Below are positions 41,522 to 50,589 of a stretch of 64,000 nucleotides of DNA, one piece after another; the first letter of the stretch is position 1; the number at the start of each line of letters is the position of its first letter. The stretch spans positions 181,113 to 245,112 of the forward strand of contig NZ_JAKRNM010000006.1 of assembly GCF_022346995.1 (NCBI RefSeq), read 5' to 3'. Origin of the DNA: Paenibacillus sp. ACRRY. GTDB lineage: Bacteria > Bacillota > Bacilli > Paenibacillales > Paenibacillaceae. A program made the position numbers and the translations under genes. The notes below the pieces were generated by a model. That model saw nothing but the letters and a program-made list of their open reading frames with translations, made no database searches and was not told the DNA's origin.

Positions 41522-42391
41522 ATGCTGCTTCCCGTTATATTCGGAGGGGTGCTCGGAGCGGGGTGGCTGGTGCTGGATCGAACGCGAGGACAGACCTATC
41601 GTCATCTGCGCAAACTTCATATGGAAGGACTGCGTCTGAAAAAACTGCATGGTCCCTTTCTGTTTTTACTGGACAGATACGAGGTAGGCCGAAGATTGCC
41701 CGTGCTGATGTACCGCATGCAGCATGCCATCCAGAAAATGTACGGCATACAGCACAGCGGAGAGAAAACGATGCTCTATAGTGCTGAAATGCTGACGTAT
41801 GCCTGGCTGATGCTGCTTGTGGGCTGCTTGTTATCACTCGTTGGCGATATGGGAAATGGAGGTCTGTTAGGCGGGCTTGCCCTCGCGGTTGCACTGCCTT
41901 TTGCACTCTATAAAGATCTTCATACCAAGGTACAGCGAAGAGACCAGGATATTCTTATGGAGCTGCCCGAGTTGTTAAACCGGATTGTGCTGCTTGTTGG
42001 GGCAGGGGAAACCGTGCAAAGGGCTATCGTTCACTGTGTGGCAAGTCAGGGTGAGCGAGACCATCCGCTCTACAACGAGCTGCGAAAGACGGTCGGGGAT
42101 TGGAATAATGGCTACTCTTTTCAACAGTCGTTTGAACAGTTCAGCCGCCGCTGTGGTGTGCAGGAAGTTACGATTTTTACGACGACAGTCCTGCTGAATT
42201 TCCGGCGTGGGGGAGGTGACTTTGTACTCGCGCTGCGGGATCTGTCACATGTGTTGTGGGAGAAACGCAAGGCTGTCAGTCGGGCAAAGGGAGAACAGGC
42301 ATCTTCCAAATTGGTGTTTCCGATGGTTCTGATCTTTTTTACGATTGTGGTAATGATCGGAGCACCTGCTTTTATGATGATGAATATGTAG
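41522..42391 (+). CDS. tadC: TadC, inner-membrane platform protein
   Basis: A 289-residue T2SS-F fold protein with membrane helices at the N-terminus, around 95-135 and at the end, and the cytoplasmic core ELPELLNRIVLLVGAGETVQRAI plus GGGDFVLALRDLSHVLWEKRKA. Follows tadB by 12 bases. Confidence 0.87.
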   Translation: MLLPVIFGGVLGAGWLVLDRTRGQTYRHLRKLHMEGLRLKKLHGPFLFLLDRYEVGRRLPVLMYRMQHAIQKMYGIQHSGEKTMLYSAEMLTYAWLMLLVGCLLSLVGDMGNGGLLGGLALAVALPFALYKDLHTKVQRRDQDILMELPELLNRIVLLVGAGETVQRAIVHCVASQGERDHPLYNELRKTVGDWNNGYSFQQSFEQFSRRCGVQEVTIFTTTVLLNFRRGGGDFVLALRDLSHVLWEKRKAVSRAKGEQASSKLVFPMVLIFFTIVVMIGAPAFMMMNM

Positions 42392-42402
42392 GAGGAATGG
42401 AA

Positions 42403-42591
42403 ATGCAGGAGATATTGAAAAGCAAAGCAAGTACATTTTGGAACGAAGAGGACGGTCTGGGTACGCTGGAGCTGATTCTGATTATTGGCGTCATCATTAT
42501 TATTGCATTGATTTTCAAAGATCAAATTAAAACCTTGGTAACTCGTTTACTTGGTCAAGTTAGCAAGAAGAGTGATGAATTCTTTGAGTAA
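42403..42591 (+). CDS. flp: Flp-type major pilin
   Basis: A 62-residue prepilin. The processing site is after Gly18 (EEDG / LGTLE), with the conserved Glu at +5 (Glu23), then a 20-residue hydrophobic helix and a short charged tail. This is the Flp1-like class. AGGAGG precedes the ATG by 8 bases. It is probably cut by the peptidase at 46547 and forms the filament. Confidence 0.9.
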   Translation: MQEILKSKASTFWNEEDGLGTLELILIIGVIIIIALIFKDQIKTLVTRLLGQVSKKSDEFFE

Positions 42592-43249
42592 ACGATTCAA
42601 AAGGGAAGATGGAAGCTTCACGATCGAGGCTTCCCTGGTCTTCCCGGTGGTGCTGTTTATTCTTGTGTTAATTCTGTTTTTCACGATGTATATGTATCAA
42701 AAAACCTTTTTAAACCAGCATGCCTATGCAGCATCGGAACGAGCCGCCTACAGTTGGGATAACAGTCACAAGCAGGCCATGACAGGTGAAGTAGCGGCAG
42801 GCGAACATGACAATCTCTACTGGAGATTAACGGATGACCGATTGCTCGGAGCTCTGTTTGGCTGGGCTGGCGCGGATAATCAGATCAGTGTCTCCGTGCC
42901 CGCTGGTGAAGGCGGGAGCTTGACTGAACAGAAGTTGTCCCAAGCCGTTCAAGGCATGCCCGGTGGGATGCGCGGGACGATTGAATATCAGAACTCCTTG
43001 ATACAGCGGAAAGTTACGACCAAGCTGGAGCAGGTTATTTCTTTGCCGCTGCCTTCTTTTTTGTTTGATTCGGGTAACCGCGTTCTGACGCAAGGTTCAT
43101 CAGCGGTTGTCGAGCCGGCGGAATTTATCCGAACGGTGGATTTGGTCCGTTATTACGCTGCCAAATTCAAAGGGAATGGCGGCGTGGCAACCGGTACAGC
43201 AGCTGAAGCAGGACAAGTCCTGCAGCATTTTGGCAAAACCAAAAAGTAG
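42575..43249 (+). CDS. tadE: TadE-like pseudopilin
   Basis: A 224-residue membrane protein with a prepilin-like site after Gly13 (EDG / SFTIE, Glu at +5), one hydrophobic helix and an extracellular domain. It belongs to the TadE family. The ATG at 42575 lies inside the end of the pilin gene (17-base overlap) after AAGAAGAG. Confidence 0.82.
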   Translation: MNSLSKRFKREDGSFTIEASLVFPVVLFILVLILFFTMYMYQKTFLNQHAYAASERAAYSWDNSHKQAMTGEVAAGEHDNLYWRLTDDRLLGALFGWAGADNQISVSVPAGEGGSLTEQKLSQAVQGMPGGMRGTIEYQNSLIQRKVTTKLEQVISLPLPSFLFDSGNRVLTQGSSAVVEPAEFIRTVDLVRYYAAKFKGNGGVATGTAAEAGQVLQHFGKTKK

Positions 43250-43268
43250 AGAGAGGAGGAGACCAGCG

Positions 43269-45458
43269 CTGTTCAGAAAAAAAGACGGTGAATCAGGTGC
43301 TGTGACCCTGTTCTTGATCTTAATCCTGGCGGGAATCTACATGTTTGTCGCGGTATTCATTGATTATGCCCGGATAGCCGCCTTCAAAGTTCAGTCAGAA
43401 CGCATGGCTCATGCAGCGTTGAGATCGGTGATGTCTGCATACGACACTTCACTCCGGGAGTATGGCCTGTTTGGTTATGGAGATAGCAGTGGTGAAGCCA
43501 TTATGGCTAAGGTGCTGAATGATAGCGTGAAGCCATCGGCTGTGAAGGATGGATTCCCCATTTTGGATATCCAGTGGGACACAACCTCCCTAAGCATGGA
43601 ACGGGAACTAGGCAGGTATGATATCTTCAATCGGCAGATCCAGGAGGACATGAAATATCGGGCTCCGGTTGATTTCACGTTAGAGGTGGTCAATCGCTTC
43701 AAGCCAATGTCGGAGGAAATGAAAGAAGCCGCGCATACGGTAGACTTGCTCAAGAAATTACAGAAGCTATATGACAAAAGAGAAGAATTGCTGGATGAGG
43801 CGATAGCCAATCAGATTGATTCGGCGAATACATTGAAAGATCTTCCTGATCTGATCATGAGCCCTCCCTCACCTGCCATTTACGATGAAATGATGGAAGA
43901 AACGCCGGAGACTGCTGGCGAGATCGCAGCACGTTATACGGATTATCTAAGCAAAAAACAAGCAGATGAAGGACTGCCATTCAATCAGCAGCAGTATATT
44001 CTGGAGCTGGCTCGTTACCGGACAGGTGTTGGTAATGTGGTGACCGGCATAAGTATGGTTCTGCAGTCGGCACAACAGGCGCATCAGACGAAACTCGAGG
44101 AAGCTCAGACTCTAATTGAAGAAGCACGTAATCTTAACGAGGAAATGAAGCGGGTTATCGCTGAAGGGGAGAACCGTTCGCAAAATGCGAGTTATGAAAA
44201 GGTTGGGAATTCAAGCCTCCCTGGGCAGAGTCCACCATCTACCGGATCAGGCAGCGAAGCCAAAGATACTCGTTCACTTGCCTCTGAGTTGGTGAGAGCC
44301 GATTCATTGTTTGATCAGTTAAAAGGACATATCCGCTCCCAGACCTCAGACTTTAATCAGGTTAGAAAAGACAGCCTTGAGCTGAATACACAGCTTCGCA
44401 ATGTGACGGGTCAGAGCGGTGTGCCTGTTAAGCCTGCTGTGAGACAGGCAAGTCAGGTCACAGAACGATACATGGACTCTTATGTACGAAATGGTGCATC
44501 CAATGTCATTCTTCAAAGCAAACAGCTGCTTGAGGAAGGTCGGGGATCTGATGCGCAGCGCAAGGCCAACGACAAGGAGTCCAAGGCAAAATTAAAAGAC
44601 ATAAAGCGCATATTGTCACAGATTGAAAATGGACATTCCGGATCAACGGAAGCATTCAAGCAGTTGGAGCAATATTATAATGCCAACATTGCATTTAACC
44701 AGGCTAACCGGGAGGAGGCCAAAAAGGCGAAAATTGCAGGTGATCCTTACGATTCAGGCGGTGACGCCATGAATGGAATGGACAGTTTATTTGGCGGTAT
44801 GTCTGGCCTGCTGGATAGTCTAGGGGATGAATTATTCCAGAATGAATACGCACTCGCTTATTTTAATTCGATGGATTTTGGACAGCTGCTCGATTGGACT
44901 GAAGGGAGCGGGGATTCGAGTGAGGTCTTCAAACTGGAGAATCAGGAGCTGGAATATATCATTTACGGGTTTCACAATCCTTCAGGCAACATTGCGGCTG
45001 CATATGCAGAGATATTTGGTATGCGCTTGGCGATTCGAACCGCAGAAGGATTAATTGAGAACAGTAAACTCGGTAATCCCCTTCTGGTGTTATCGGCTGC
45101 AATATTATACGGAATTACCCACGCTATTGCGGATATGGTGAAGCTCTCCAAAGAGGGCAGTGTGGAGTTGTCCAAATTTATCAAGGTTAAGCTTACATAC
45201 AGGGACCATCTAAGACTATTCCTTTTAATGCACAGTAACAATGAAAGAAAAATGTCCAGAATGCTGGCATTGATTCGGCTGAATACAGGCGTTAATCCGG
45301 ATGAAAAACAAACGTATGCATCAGGGAACATACGCAGCAGTGTAAAGTTATGGTTTTTGCCAGGGGTGATTAAAAGTATAGGTGCAGTTATGGGGAATGC
45401 AGACCAGGTTGAAGATGGACGATTGTTCATAGACCGGAGGACAGATTATTCCTATTGA
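43269..45458 (+). CDS. TadG-like large pilus-associated membrane protein (DUF5702-like)
   Basis: A 729-residue protein with one N-terminal membrane helix (VTLFLILILAGIYMFVAVF) followed by a long extracellular part with heptad-rich coiled coils (residues about 150-480) and a C-terminal globular region. The only in-frame start near a ribosome site (GAGGAGGAG at 43254-43261) is CTG at 43269; the open frame continues upstream inside tadE in another reading, which is not credible as coding. Resembles the TadG/DUF5702 proteins of Gram-positive Tad loci. It may cap or anchor the pilus. Confidence 0.8.
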   Translation: MFRKKDGESGAVTLFLILILAGIYMFVAVFIDYARIAAFKVQSERMAHAALRSVMSAYDTSLREYGLFGYGDSSGEAIMAKVLNDSVKPSAVKDGFPILDIQWDTTSLSMERELGRYDIFNRQIQEDMKYRAPVDFTLEVVNRFKPMSEEMKEAAHTVDLLKKLQKLYDKREELLDEAIANQIDSANTLKDLPDLIMSPPSPAIYDEMMEETPETAGEIAARYTDYLSKKQADEGLPFNQQQYILELARYRTGVGNVVTGISMVLQSAQQAHQTKLEEAQTLIEEARNLNEEMKRVIAEGENRSQNASYEKVGNSSLPGQSPPSTGSGSEAKDTRSLASELVRADSLFDQLKGHIRSQTSDFNQVRKDSLELNTQLRNVTGQSGVPVKPAVRQASQVTERYMDSYVRNGASNVILQSKQLLEEGRGSDAQRKANDKESKAKLKDIKRILSQIENGHSGSTEAFKQLEQYYNANIAFNQANREEAKKAKIAGDPYDSGGDAMNGMDSLFGGMSGLLDSLGDELFQNEYALAYFNSMDFGQLLDWTEGSGDSSEVFKLENQELEYIIYGFHNPSGNIAAAYAEIFGMRLAIRTAEGLIENSKLGNPLLVLSAAILYGITHAIADMVKLSKEGSVELSKFIKVKLTYRDHLRLFLLMHSNNERKMSRMLALIRLNTGVNPDEKQTYASGNIRSSVKLWFLPGVIKSIGAVMGNADQVEDGRLFIDRRTDYSY

Positions 45459-45489
45459 TTCAAGCAGTATCTTTTCAGGTGGAGGGATT

Positions 45490-46521
45490 ATGGAGAAGCA
45501 GGAGCTAGAACAAAAAGAATATGCGCGATGGCTGCTTCGATTAACACGGTTGCGGAAACTGGGACAATTGAAATCTCTGCCGAAGAAGGCAAACTCTTCG
45601 CAAAAGGAACAGGGGAGCATCGTATTGGAAGCTTCGCTCGTTCTGCCTGTGTTTCTGTTCTTTGTCATGTTCCTCGTCTACATTGTGCAAATGACACTGA
45701 TCACGACAGCCCTGCAAAGTACAGCGGGTGAAGCCGTAAAGCAGCTCTCCACCAAGATCTATCCAGTCTCACTTGTCTTCACTCCATCGGATTCCGCTGG
45801 TGGTGGAGAGACGGGAAGCGGCTGGAGCATACCAGAGTTGTCTCTGACGGAGTGGGCTGAAGAGTATGCCTCGTCTCTGCCGGAACCGCTAAGCAATTGG
45901 GTGCGTGCGGCCGCAGCCAGTGGGGAGCAGCCTTTGCAGGAGATTAAGACATCCGTTATCGAGACTGTACTTGATCCAGCTGTAAAACCTTTGCTTCAAC
46001 CTTTTATAGATCCGGTATTGCTGGATATGGAGCGTATACATGTTAACGGGATATCTGTGCCGGATCTCAAGAACAAAACGAATCCGTATTTCAGACTGGA
46101 GCTCAGTTATGAACTGCCGATTAAAGTGCCTTTCCTCGGCAAAGCATTACGGATTCAGGCTGCTGCCGCTGAACGCGTATGGATCGGAGATACGGGAGAA
46201 GGTTCAAATAGTAATGAGGGCGATGGCGATGCTTCAGGTTCTATAACGGTGTTATCCAAGCCAGAGCCTGCGTACATAGGGAATAATGCGACAATCAAGG
46301 TTCAGGTGGAACCTGGGGCCACTGCAAATCTAACCATATTTTATAAGTCGGGAGAAAGTACAGCTAAACATATTGGCTGGGCTACAGCGGATGATAATGG
46401 CGTGATTGAGTGGAACTGGTTTGTAGGTACTCGTACGACGGAAGGGACCTGGACATTTGTAGTGGAAACTGCGGATGGCAGCAAGACAACAACGGAATTT
46501 AATGTAGCATCGAGAAAATAG
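45490..46521 (+). CDS. TadE-like pseudopilin with C-terminal Ig-like domain
   Basis: A 343-residue protein: a basic cytoplasmic N-terminus, a prepilin site after Gly42 (EQG / SIVLE, Glu at +5), one membrane helix, a mixed extracellular domain, a Gly/Ser/Asn linker near residue 240 and a beta-rich C-terminal domain (ITVLSKPEPAYIG...TWTFVVETADG) like an Ig or FN3 sandwich. Such sandwiches are often adhesive. Ribosome site GGTGGAGG. Confidence 0.82.
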   Translation: MEKQELEQKEYARWLLRLTRLRKLGQLKSLPKKANSSQKEQGSIVLEASLVLPVFLFFVMFLVYIVQMTLITTALQSTAGEAVKQLSTKIYPVSLVFTPSDSAGGGETGSGWSIPELSLTEWAEEYASSLPEPLSNWVRAAAASGEQPLQEIKTSVIETVLDPAVKPLLQPFIDPVLLDMERIHVNGISVPDLKNKTNPYFRLELSYELPIKVPFLGKALRIQAAAAERVWIGDTGEGSNSNEGDGDASGSITVLSKPEPAYIGNNATIKVQVEPGATANLTIFYKSGESTAKHIGWATADDNGVIEWNWFVGTRTTEGTWTFVVETADGSKTTTEFNVASRK

Positions 46522-46546
46522 TGATATGGATAGAGGAGTGATGGGG

Positions 46547-47053
46547 GTGGAATGGTTCATTGTAGTTTGTGGCTTATACGTAGTGACTGCCTTTGTAACC
46601 GATGTACGATCCATGAAAATTCCGAATCTGCTGACATTGCCTGTAACCGCTCTAGGTTTGCTGGCCCATGGGATATGGGGTGGATGGGAAGGGGTGATTT
46701 TCTCTGCCGCCGGGTTTGCAGCTTGTTTTGGTATTTTGTTTCTGATGTACGCAATCGGAGCAGTAGGAGCTGGAGATGTAAAACTGTTTGGCGGGATTGG
46801 TGCATGGACAGGCATTTCTTTTGGAATCCACGTTGTGGTGTATTCCGTTCTATATGCCGGGGCAATTGGCTTAATTATTCTGTTGTTCCGCAGGGATTCA
46901 GCCAAACGGATTCGTAACATGGCCGGTGGGCTTGCAGGCTTTTTCATGCTGGGTTCGCTTAAACTGGTCAGCAAGGAGAAAACGTTGAAGTTTCCGTTCA
47001 TGCTGGCTGTATTGCCAGGCTTTATCAGTGCCTATGTTTATATGATTTCATAG
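46547..47053 (+). CDS. tadV: Prepilin peptidase (A24/TadV type)
   Basis: A 168-residue membrane aspartic protease. The two catalytic Asp are in VTDVRSMKIPN near the N-terminus and in the GxGD motif of GAVGAGDVKLFG. No methylase domain, as in TadV/CpaA. Six membrane helices are expected. GTG 46547 has AGAGGAG 8 bases upstream; ATG 46526 and 46541 are alternatives. It should process the pilin and the pseudopilins of this locus. Confidence 0.9.
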   Translation: MEWFIVVCGLYVVTAFVTDVRSMKIPNLLTLPVTALGLLAHGIWGGWEGVIFSAAGFAACFGILFLMYAIGAVGAGDVKLFGGIGAWTGISFGIHVVVYSVLYAGAIGLIILLFRRDSAKRIRNMAGGLAGFFMLGSLKLVSKEKTLKFPFMLAVLPGFISAYVYMIS

Positions 47054-47110
47054 AACGATACAAGAAAAGTAAGTTGAATTTGGAATTTACACTGGAAAGA
47101 GAGGATTGGC

Positions 47111-48904
47111 ATGTATGGATTAACGAAAGATTTTATACGGAACGGCGGAGCATTTATGGTTCTGGAAAAAGCCGAAGGATTACGGATGGAAGAATTAAGC
47201 CGTGTACAGACGGGGATGATGTCCTCCAATGATATTCCCCGCTTGCTTCCGCTCCATATTCGTGAGGTGGATCGGAATGTTACTCTTCAATATGATATTT
47301 CCGGGTATAAAATGTTGTCCCAGTTCTTAAAGGCAGGCAAAATTAAACTGCGTGTGCTGTACGGTCTATTGTTTCAACTCGCAGACACCTTCACGGAATG
47401 CCGTCAGTACATGCTCGAACCCCGTAAACTGATGCTGCAGGAAGAGAGCATATTTGTAAAAGGTTCACTGGAGCAAGGGGAGCTGGGAATGGTTTATGTA
47501 CCCATTCAGGATTCTGTGGTTGCAGATCCGACTCCGGGGCAATTCCGTGAACTTGTCATCCGGCTGATGCCTCATGTGCAGGAGTTGCAGGGTGAAGGCA
47601 TTCAGCAGGTTCTACAGCTATGTGATGACGAACAGTGGGATGTCGGACAGCTGCGTGAATTGTTGCTGGGACTCTACGCAGATGAACAGGCGGGGCCAGG
47701 AGGCTCAACATTTTTTTCTTCCCATGTCAAGGAATCAAGAGAGAATGGGACTATGAACGAACGTTCTGCTAATGCTGAATCTGAACCTGAGCTTCCGCAA
47801 TTGGCACGTTTTCATAGAGAAAATAACCAATCAAAGCATGACCAGGACAACATGCGGGCTGAAAAGTATTCCAATTCTCGTCTTCAGTCGGATCCAGTAT
47901 TAGAAGAGGAAGGGGCGAACAGTAACAGGTTTAGTCCAAGCTTCCTGAGCGCACGTCCTTCTAGAGAAGTCCCATCCCCTTTTCCAGACAGGGCCGATCC
48001 AGCGGTGAACAAATCTAACGAAGCTACACTTGATGTGAACATGGAAATGGAACAAAAGCCTGGAACATCGAAAGTGACGTACATTATTCTTATTTGCATG
48101 GTAGGCATAGCCCTGGTATGGAGATTTGCTTACATGGAGCAGCCCGGGCAGACACCTATGATAATATCCATCGTTCTAAGTGTCGCCTTACTTGCTGTTG
48201 CTGGCTGGGCCTGGATTAGCAAAGGGAAATTCGGCTTATCCAAAGCGGCAGGGCCCAAAAGGATGGATCAAGCCTCTTTTTTGAAATTAGGTCATAAACG
48301 AAATAAAAATGAAGAGGAAGAAGAGGAGTTATATCAGGAGAGCTGGCGCTGGAACAATTCAGAGTCGAAGACTGACAATGACCCACCTGCACAGGGGTAT
48401 GCCAATACAACTCTGAATTCACGCTTTCAACGATTACATACCGAACCAAAATCAGCATCATCACCTATGATCCATCAGTTCGATACTATTACTGCACCAA
48501 CGTCTGAGCTGACTAAAAACGAATCTGAAACGGAGGCAACAGTAAATCTGCAAAGTATGACTGGGGAAGCAGTAAAGGGCGTTGGTCCTGTAACGCCATC
48601 CTTCTATCTTGAACGCAAATCAAAGACAAGTAACCAGAATGAGCGGATGGATGTACAAGGAGCTTCGTTTGTTATCGGCCGATCGGCAGAGATGGTTCAA
48701 TGGGTGGATTCAACAACCGGTGTGTCCCGTGCTCATGTGGAATTGAGCCGGAACAAATCGGGCTATGTCATTAAGGATCTGGGTTCTGTGAATGGCACCC
48801 TTCTGCAGGGCAAGCCTCTTGCACCCTATAAAGAATATCCACTGGAAGACGGGGATACCTTTACGCTGGCAGAATCCATCTATATCTACCGTTCAGTCGG
48901 ATAA
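47111..48904 (+). CDS. FHA-domain membrane protein (DUF6382-FHA)
   Basis: A 597-residue protein. Residues 1-200 form a DUF6382-like domain, which has a small kinase-like look (YDISGYKMLSQFL, YGLLFQLADTF, LEPRKLMLQEESIFV). A disordered region follows, then two membrane helices (about 322-342 and 350-370), a polar linker with a poly-Glu patch, and an FHA domain at about 515-597 (IGRS, SRAHVEL, DLGSVNGT). FHA domains bind phosphothreonine. Last gene of the Tad operon. No kinase gene lies in the window. Confidence 0.83.
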   Translation: MYGLTKDFIRNGGAFMVLEKAEGLRMEELSRVQTGMMSSNDIPRLLPLHIREVDRNVTLQYDISGYKMLSQFLKAGKIKLRVLYGLLFQLADTFTECRQYMLEPRKLMLQEESIFVKGSLEQGELGMVYVPIQDSVVADPTPGQFRELVIRLMPHVQELQGEGIQQVLQLCDDEQWDVGQLRELLLGLYADEQAGPGGSTFFSSHVKESRENGTMNERSANAESEPELPQLARFHRENNQSKHDQDNMRAEKYSNSRLQSDPVLEEEGANSNRFSPSFLSARPSREVPSPFPDRADPAVNKSNEATLDVNMEMEQKPGTSKVTYIILICMVGIALVWRFAYMEQPGQTPMIISIVLSVALLAVAGWAWISKGKFGLSKAAGPKRMDQASFLKLGHKRNKNEEEEEELYQESWRWNNSESKTDNDPPAQGYANTTLNSRFQRLHTEPKSASSPMIHQFDTITAPTSELTKNESETEATVNLQSMTGEAVKGVGPVTPSFYLERKSKTSNQNERMDVQGASFVIGRSAEMVQWVDSTTGVSRAHVELSRNKSGYVIKDLGSVNGTLLQGKPLAPYKEYPLEDGDTFTLAESIYIYRSVG

Positions 48905-49804
48905 TCCACGATGCTTCAAATCTTCCAGGGCATCGGTTAAGGTTGGAAAGGTGAATTGAAATCCGTAATCCAGTGCCTTCTGTGGAATGACACGCTGCCC
49001 CTGAAGCAATACGACAGAGAGTTCTCCGACCATTGCTTTAATCAGGAAACCGGGGACCGGGAACCAATGTGGACGGTGATAGACCTTGCCAACTGTGCGT
49101 CCAAACTCGTCATTGGTCACGGGATTCGGAGCGGACGCGTTCACCGGACCCGAGATTTCCTTATTATTTATCGTAAAATCAATAAGCCTTACAATATCCA
49201 ATATGTGTATCCAGGTCGTCCACTGTTGGCCACTGCCGATTTTGCCGCCTACACCAAGCATATATGGCAGCTTCATTAACGGAAATGCTCCTCTTTTATG
49301 ACCAAGTACGAGGCTGACACGAATTTTGACCAGTCTTACATCTTGAATTGCATCTGCAGCGATCTCCCATTGTTCGGCAACCCGGGACGGAAAATTCATT
49401 GATTTCTGCGGGGAACTTTCATCAAATGTCTCCGACGGAGAGGTACCGTAAATAGCCATGGCAGATGCCTGCACGACAACTTCCGGTTTATGTTCAAGTT
49501 TATCCAGCAGCCGGGCTACCTTGGATACCGTCGTTACCCTCGATTCCACAATCTCCAGCTTGGCCTTGGTCGTCCAACGCTGATTCAGCGTTTCCCCGGC
49601 AAGGTTCACCAGAGCATCCAAACCTTCCAGCAAATGAGGTCTTTCTTCAAGCTGTTCCCAAGATATATATGTAAGGCGTTCACCCGGATCATGAAGATCA
49701 GGCAGTTTGCGCGTGATAATCTGAACCTGATGACCTGCTTGCAGCCAGTAATCTACAAGTGCACTTCCCACAAATCCGGTTCCTCCACATATGGCGATTC
49801 TCAT
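48893..49804 (-). CDS. yfhF: SDR39U1/TIGR01777 family NAD(P)-dependent epimerase
   Basis: A 303-residue atypical short-chain dehydrogenase with GGTGFVGSALVDYW at the N-terminus, NLAGETLNQRW, an SAMAIYG active-site Tyr and a C-terminal DUF1731 tail. Substrate unknown; related to cell-division-associated SulA-like epimerases. Start ATG after ACAGGAGGGC. Its last 12 bases overlap the end of the FHA gene on the other strand. Confidence 0.9.
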   Translation of the reverse strand: MRIAICGGTGFVGSALVDYWLQAGHQVQIITRKLPDLHDPGERLTYISWEQLEERPHLLEGLDALVNLAGETLNQRWTTKAKLEIVESRVTTVSKVARLLDKLEHKPEVVVQASAMAIYGTSPSETFDESSPQKSMNFPSRVAEQWEIAADAIQDVRLVKIRVSLVLGHKRGAFPLMKLPYMLGVGGKIGSGQQWTTWIHILDIVRLIDFTINNKEISGPVNASAPNPVTNDEFGRTVGKVYHRPHWFPVPGFLIKAMVGELSVVLLQGQRVIPQKALDYGFQFTFPTLTDALEDLKHRGLSD

Positions 49805-49951
49805 GCTTCAGCCCTCCTGTATTGTGAATTTCATAAATGGCGGATCAACAAACAGCCCCGGCGGTAAGCAATGCCTGTCTGCGAATGACTTACCTGATGG
49901 AGCTCGTGTGTTGGAGATGAGTATGCGATTCCGTCCACAATGGAAACTTCT

Positions 49952-50422
49952 TTATTTATTCATCAGATGTTTATAAGGCGAGTAATCAATTTGGTTTTTC
50001 TCCAAAAATTTGACCAGAAACTTATTATCACGCTTCGGTGTGGCTATAATGTATCCTTTGATGCAGTGATCTCGGGATACCTCGGTTGCCTTGTTTTCAA
50101 CAGCAATTTTACCAATCTCTGCAGCAATCGAATGTTTGGCAATATCGCGAAACGGACCAGGCACGGGCTCTACGAGTTGATCCAGAAAAGCCTTGGCTTC
50201 ATCCGTCCACAGGTGGCGGCTTGTTTCGACCCAATAATTTTGCCAATCCAGTTTGGATTTGCCGTCCGCTTTTGGGAGCACTTTCAAAAACTTGCGCATC
50301 ATAAAAAATCCACCGATACACATGCTGCCAAGCAAAAGAAAAGTCCAGAATGCGATCGTATTCATAAACCAATTGCTGGGAGAACTGCTGACTAACGTCA
50401 TAGCGTAGGAGCCGAAAATCAT
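49952..50422 (-). CDS. yneK: DUF2621 membrane protein
   Basis: A 156-residue protein with one membrane helix (WFMNTIAFWTFLLLGSMCIGGFF) and a cytoplasmic helical domain with HLWTDEAKAFLDQLVEPVP, like B. subtilis YneK. ATG 50422 has GAGGTGA 8 bases upstream; an earlier ATG (50443) lacks one. Function unknown. Confidence 0.78.
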   Translation of the reverse strand: MIFGSYAMTLVSSSPSNWFMNTIAFWTFLLLGSMCIGGFFMMRKFLKVLPKADGKSKLDWQNYWVETSRHLWTDEAKAFLDQLVEPVPGPFRDIAKHSIAAEIGKIAVENKATEVSRDHCIKGYIIATPKRDNKFLVKFLEKNQIDYSPYKHLMNK

Positions 50423-50589
50423 TGCGGAGTCACCTCGGTTCATTGATTTTCACAGAAAGACGGATTCCGCCCACCATGTTCCAAATTAGCTGTAAAAAAT
50501 AGCCTGTAACCCGAATTATAGCGCATTTCTAGATTTATTTCGATAATCGCGTTAGAATAAGGGATAATTCAGAAAAAGGGGGATCAATG

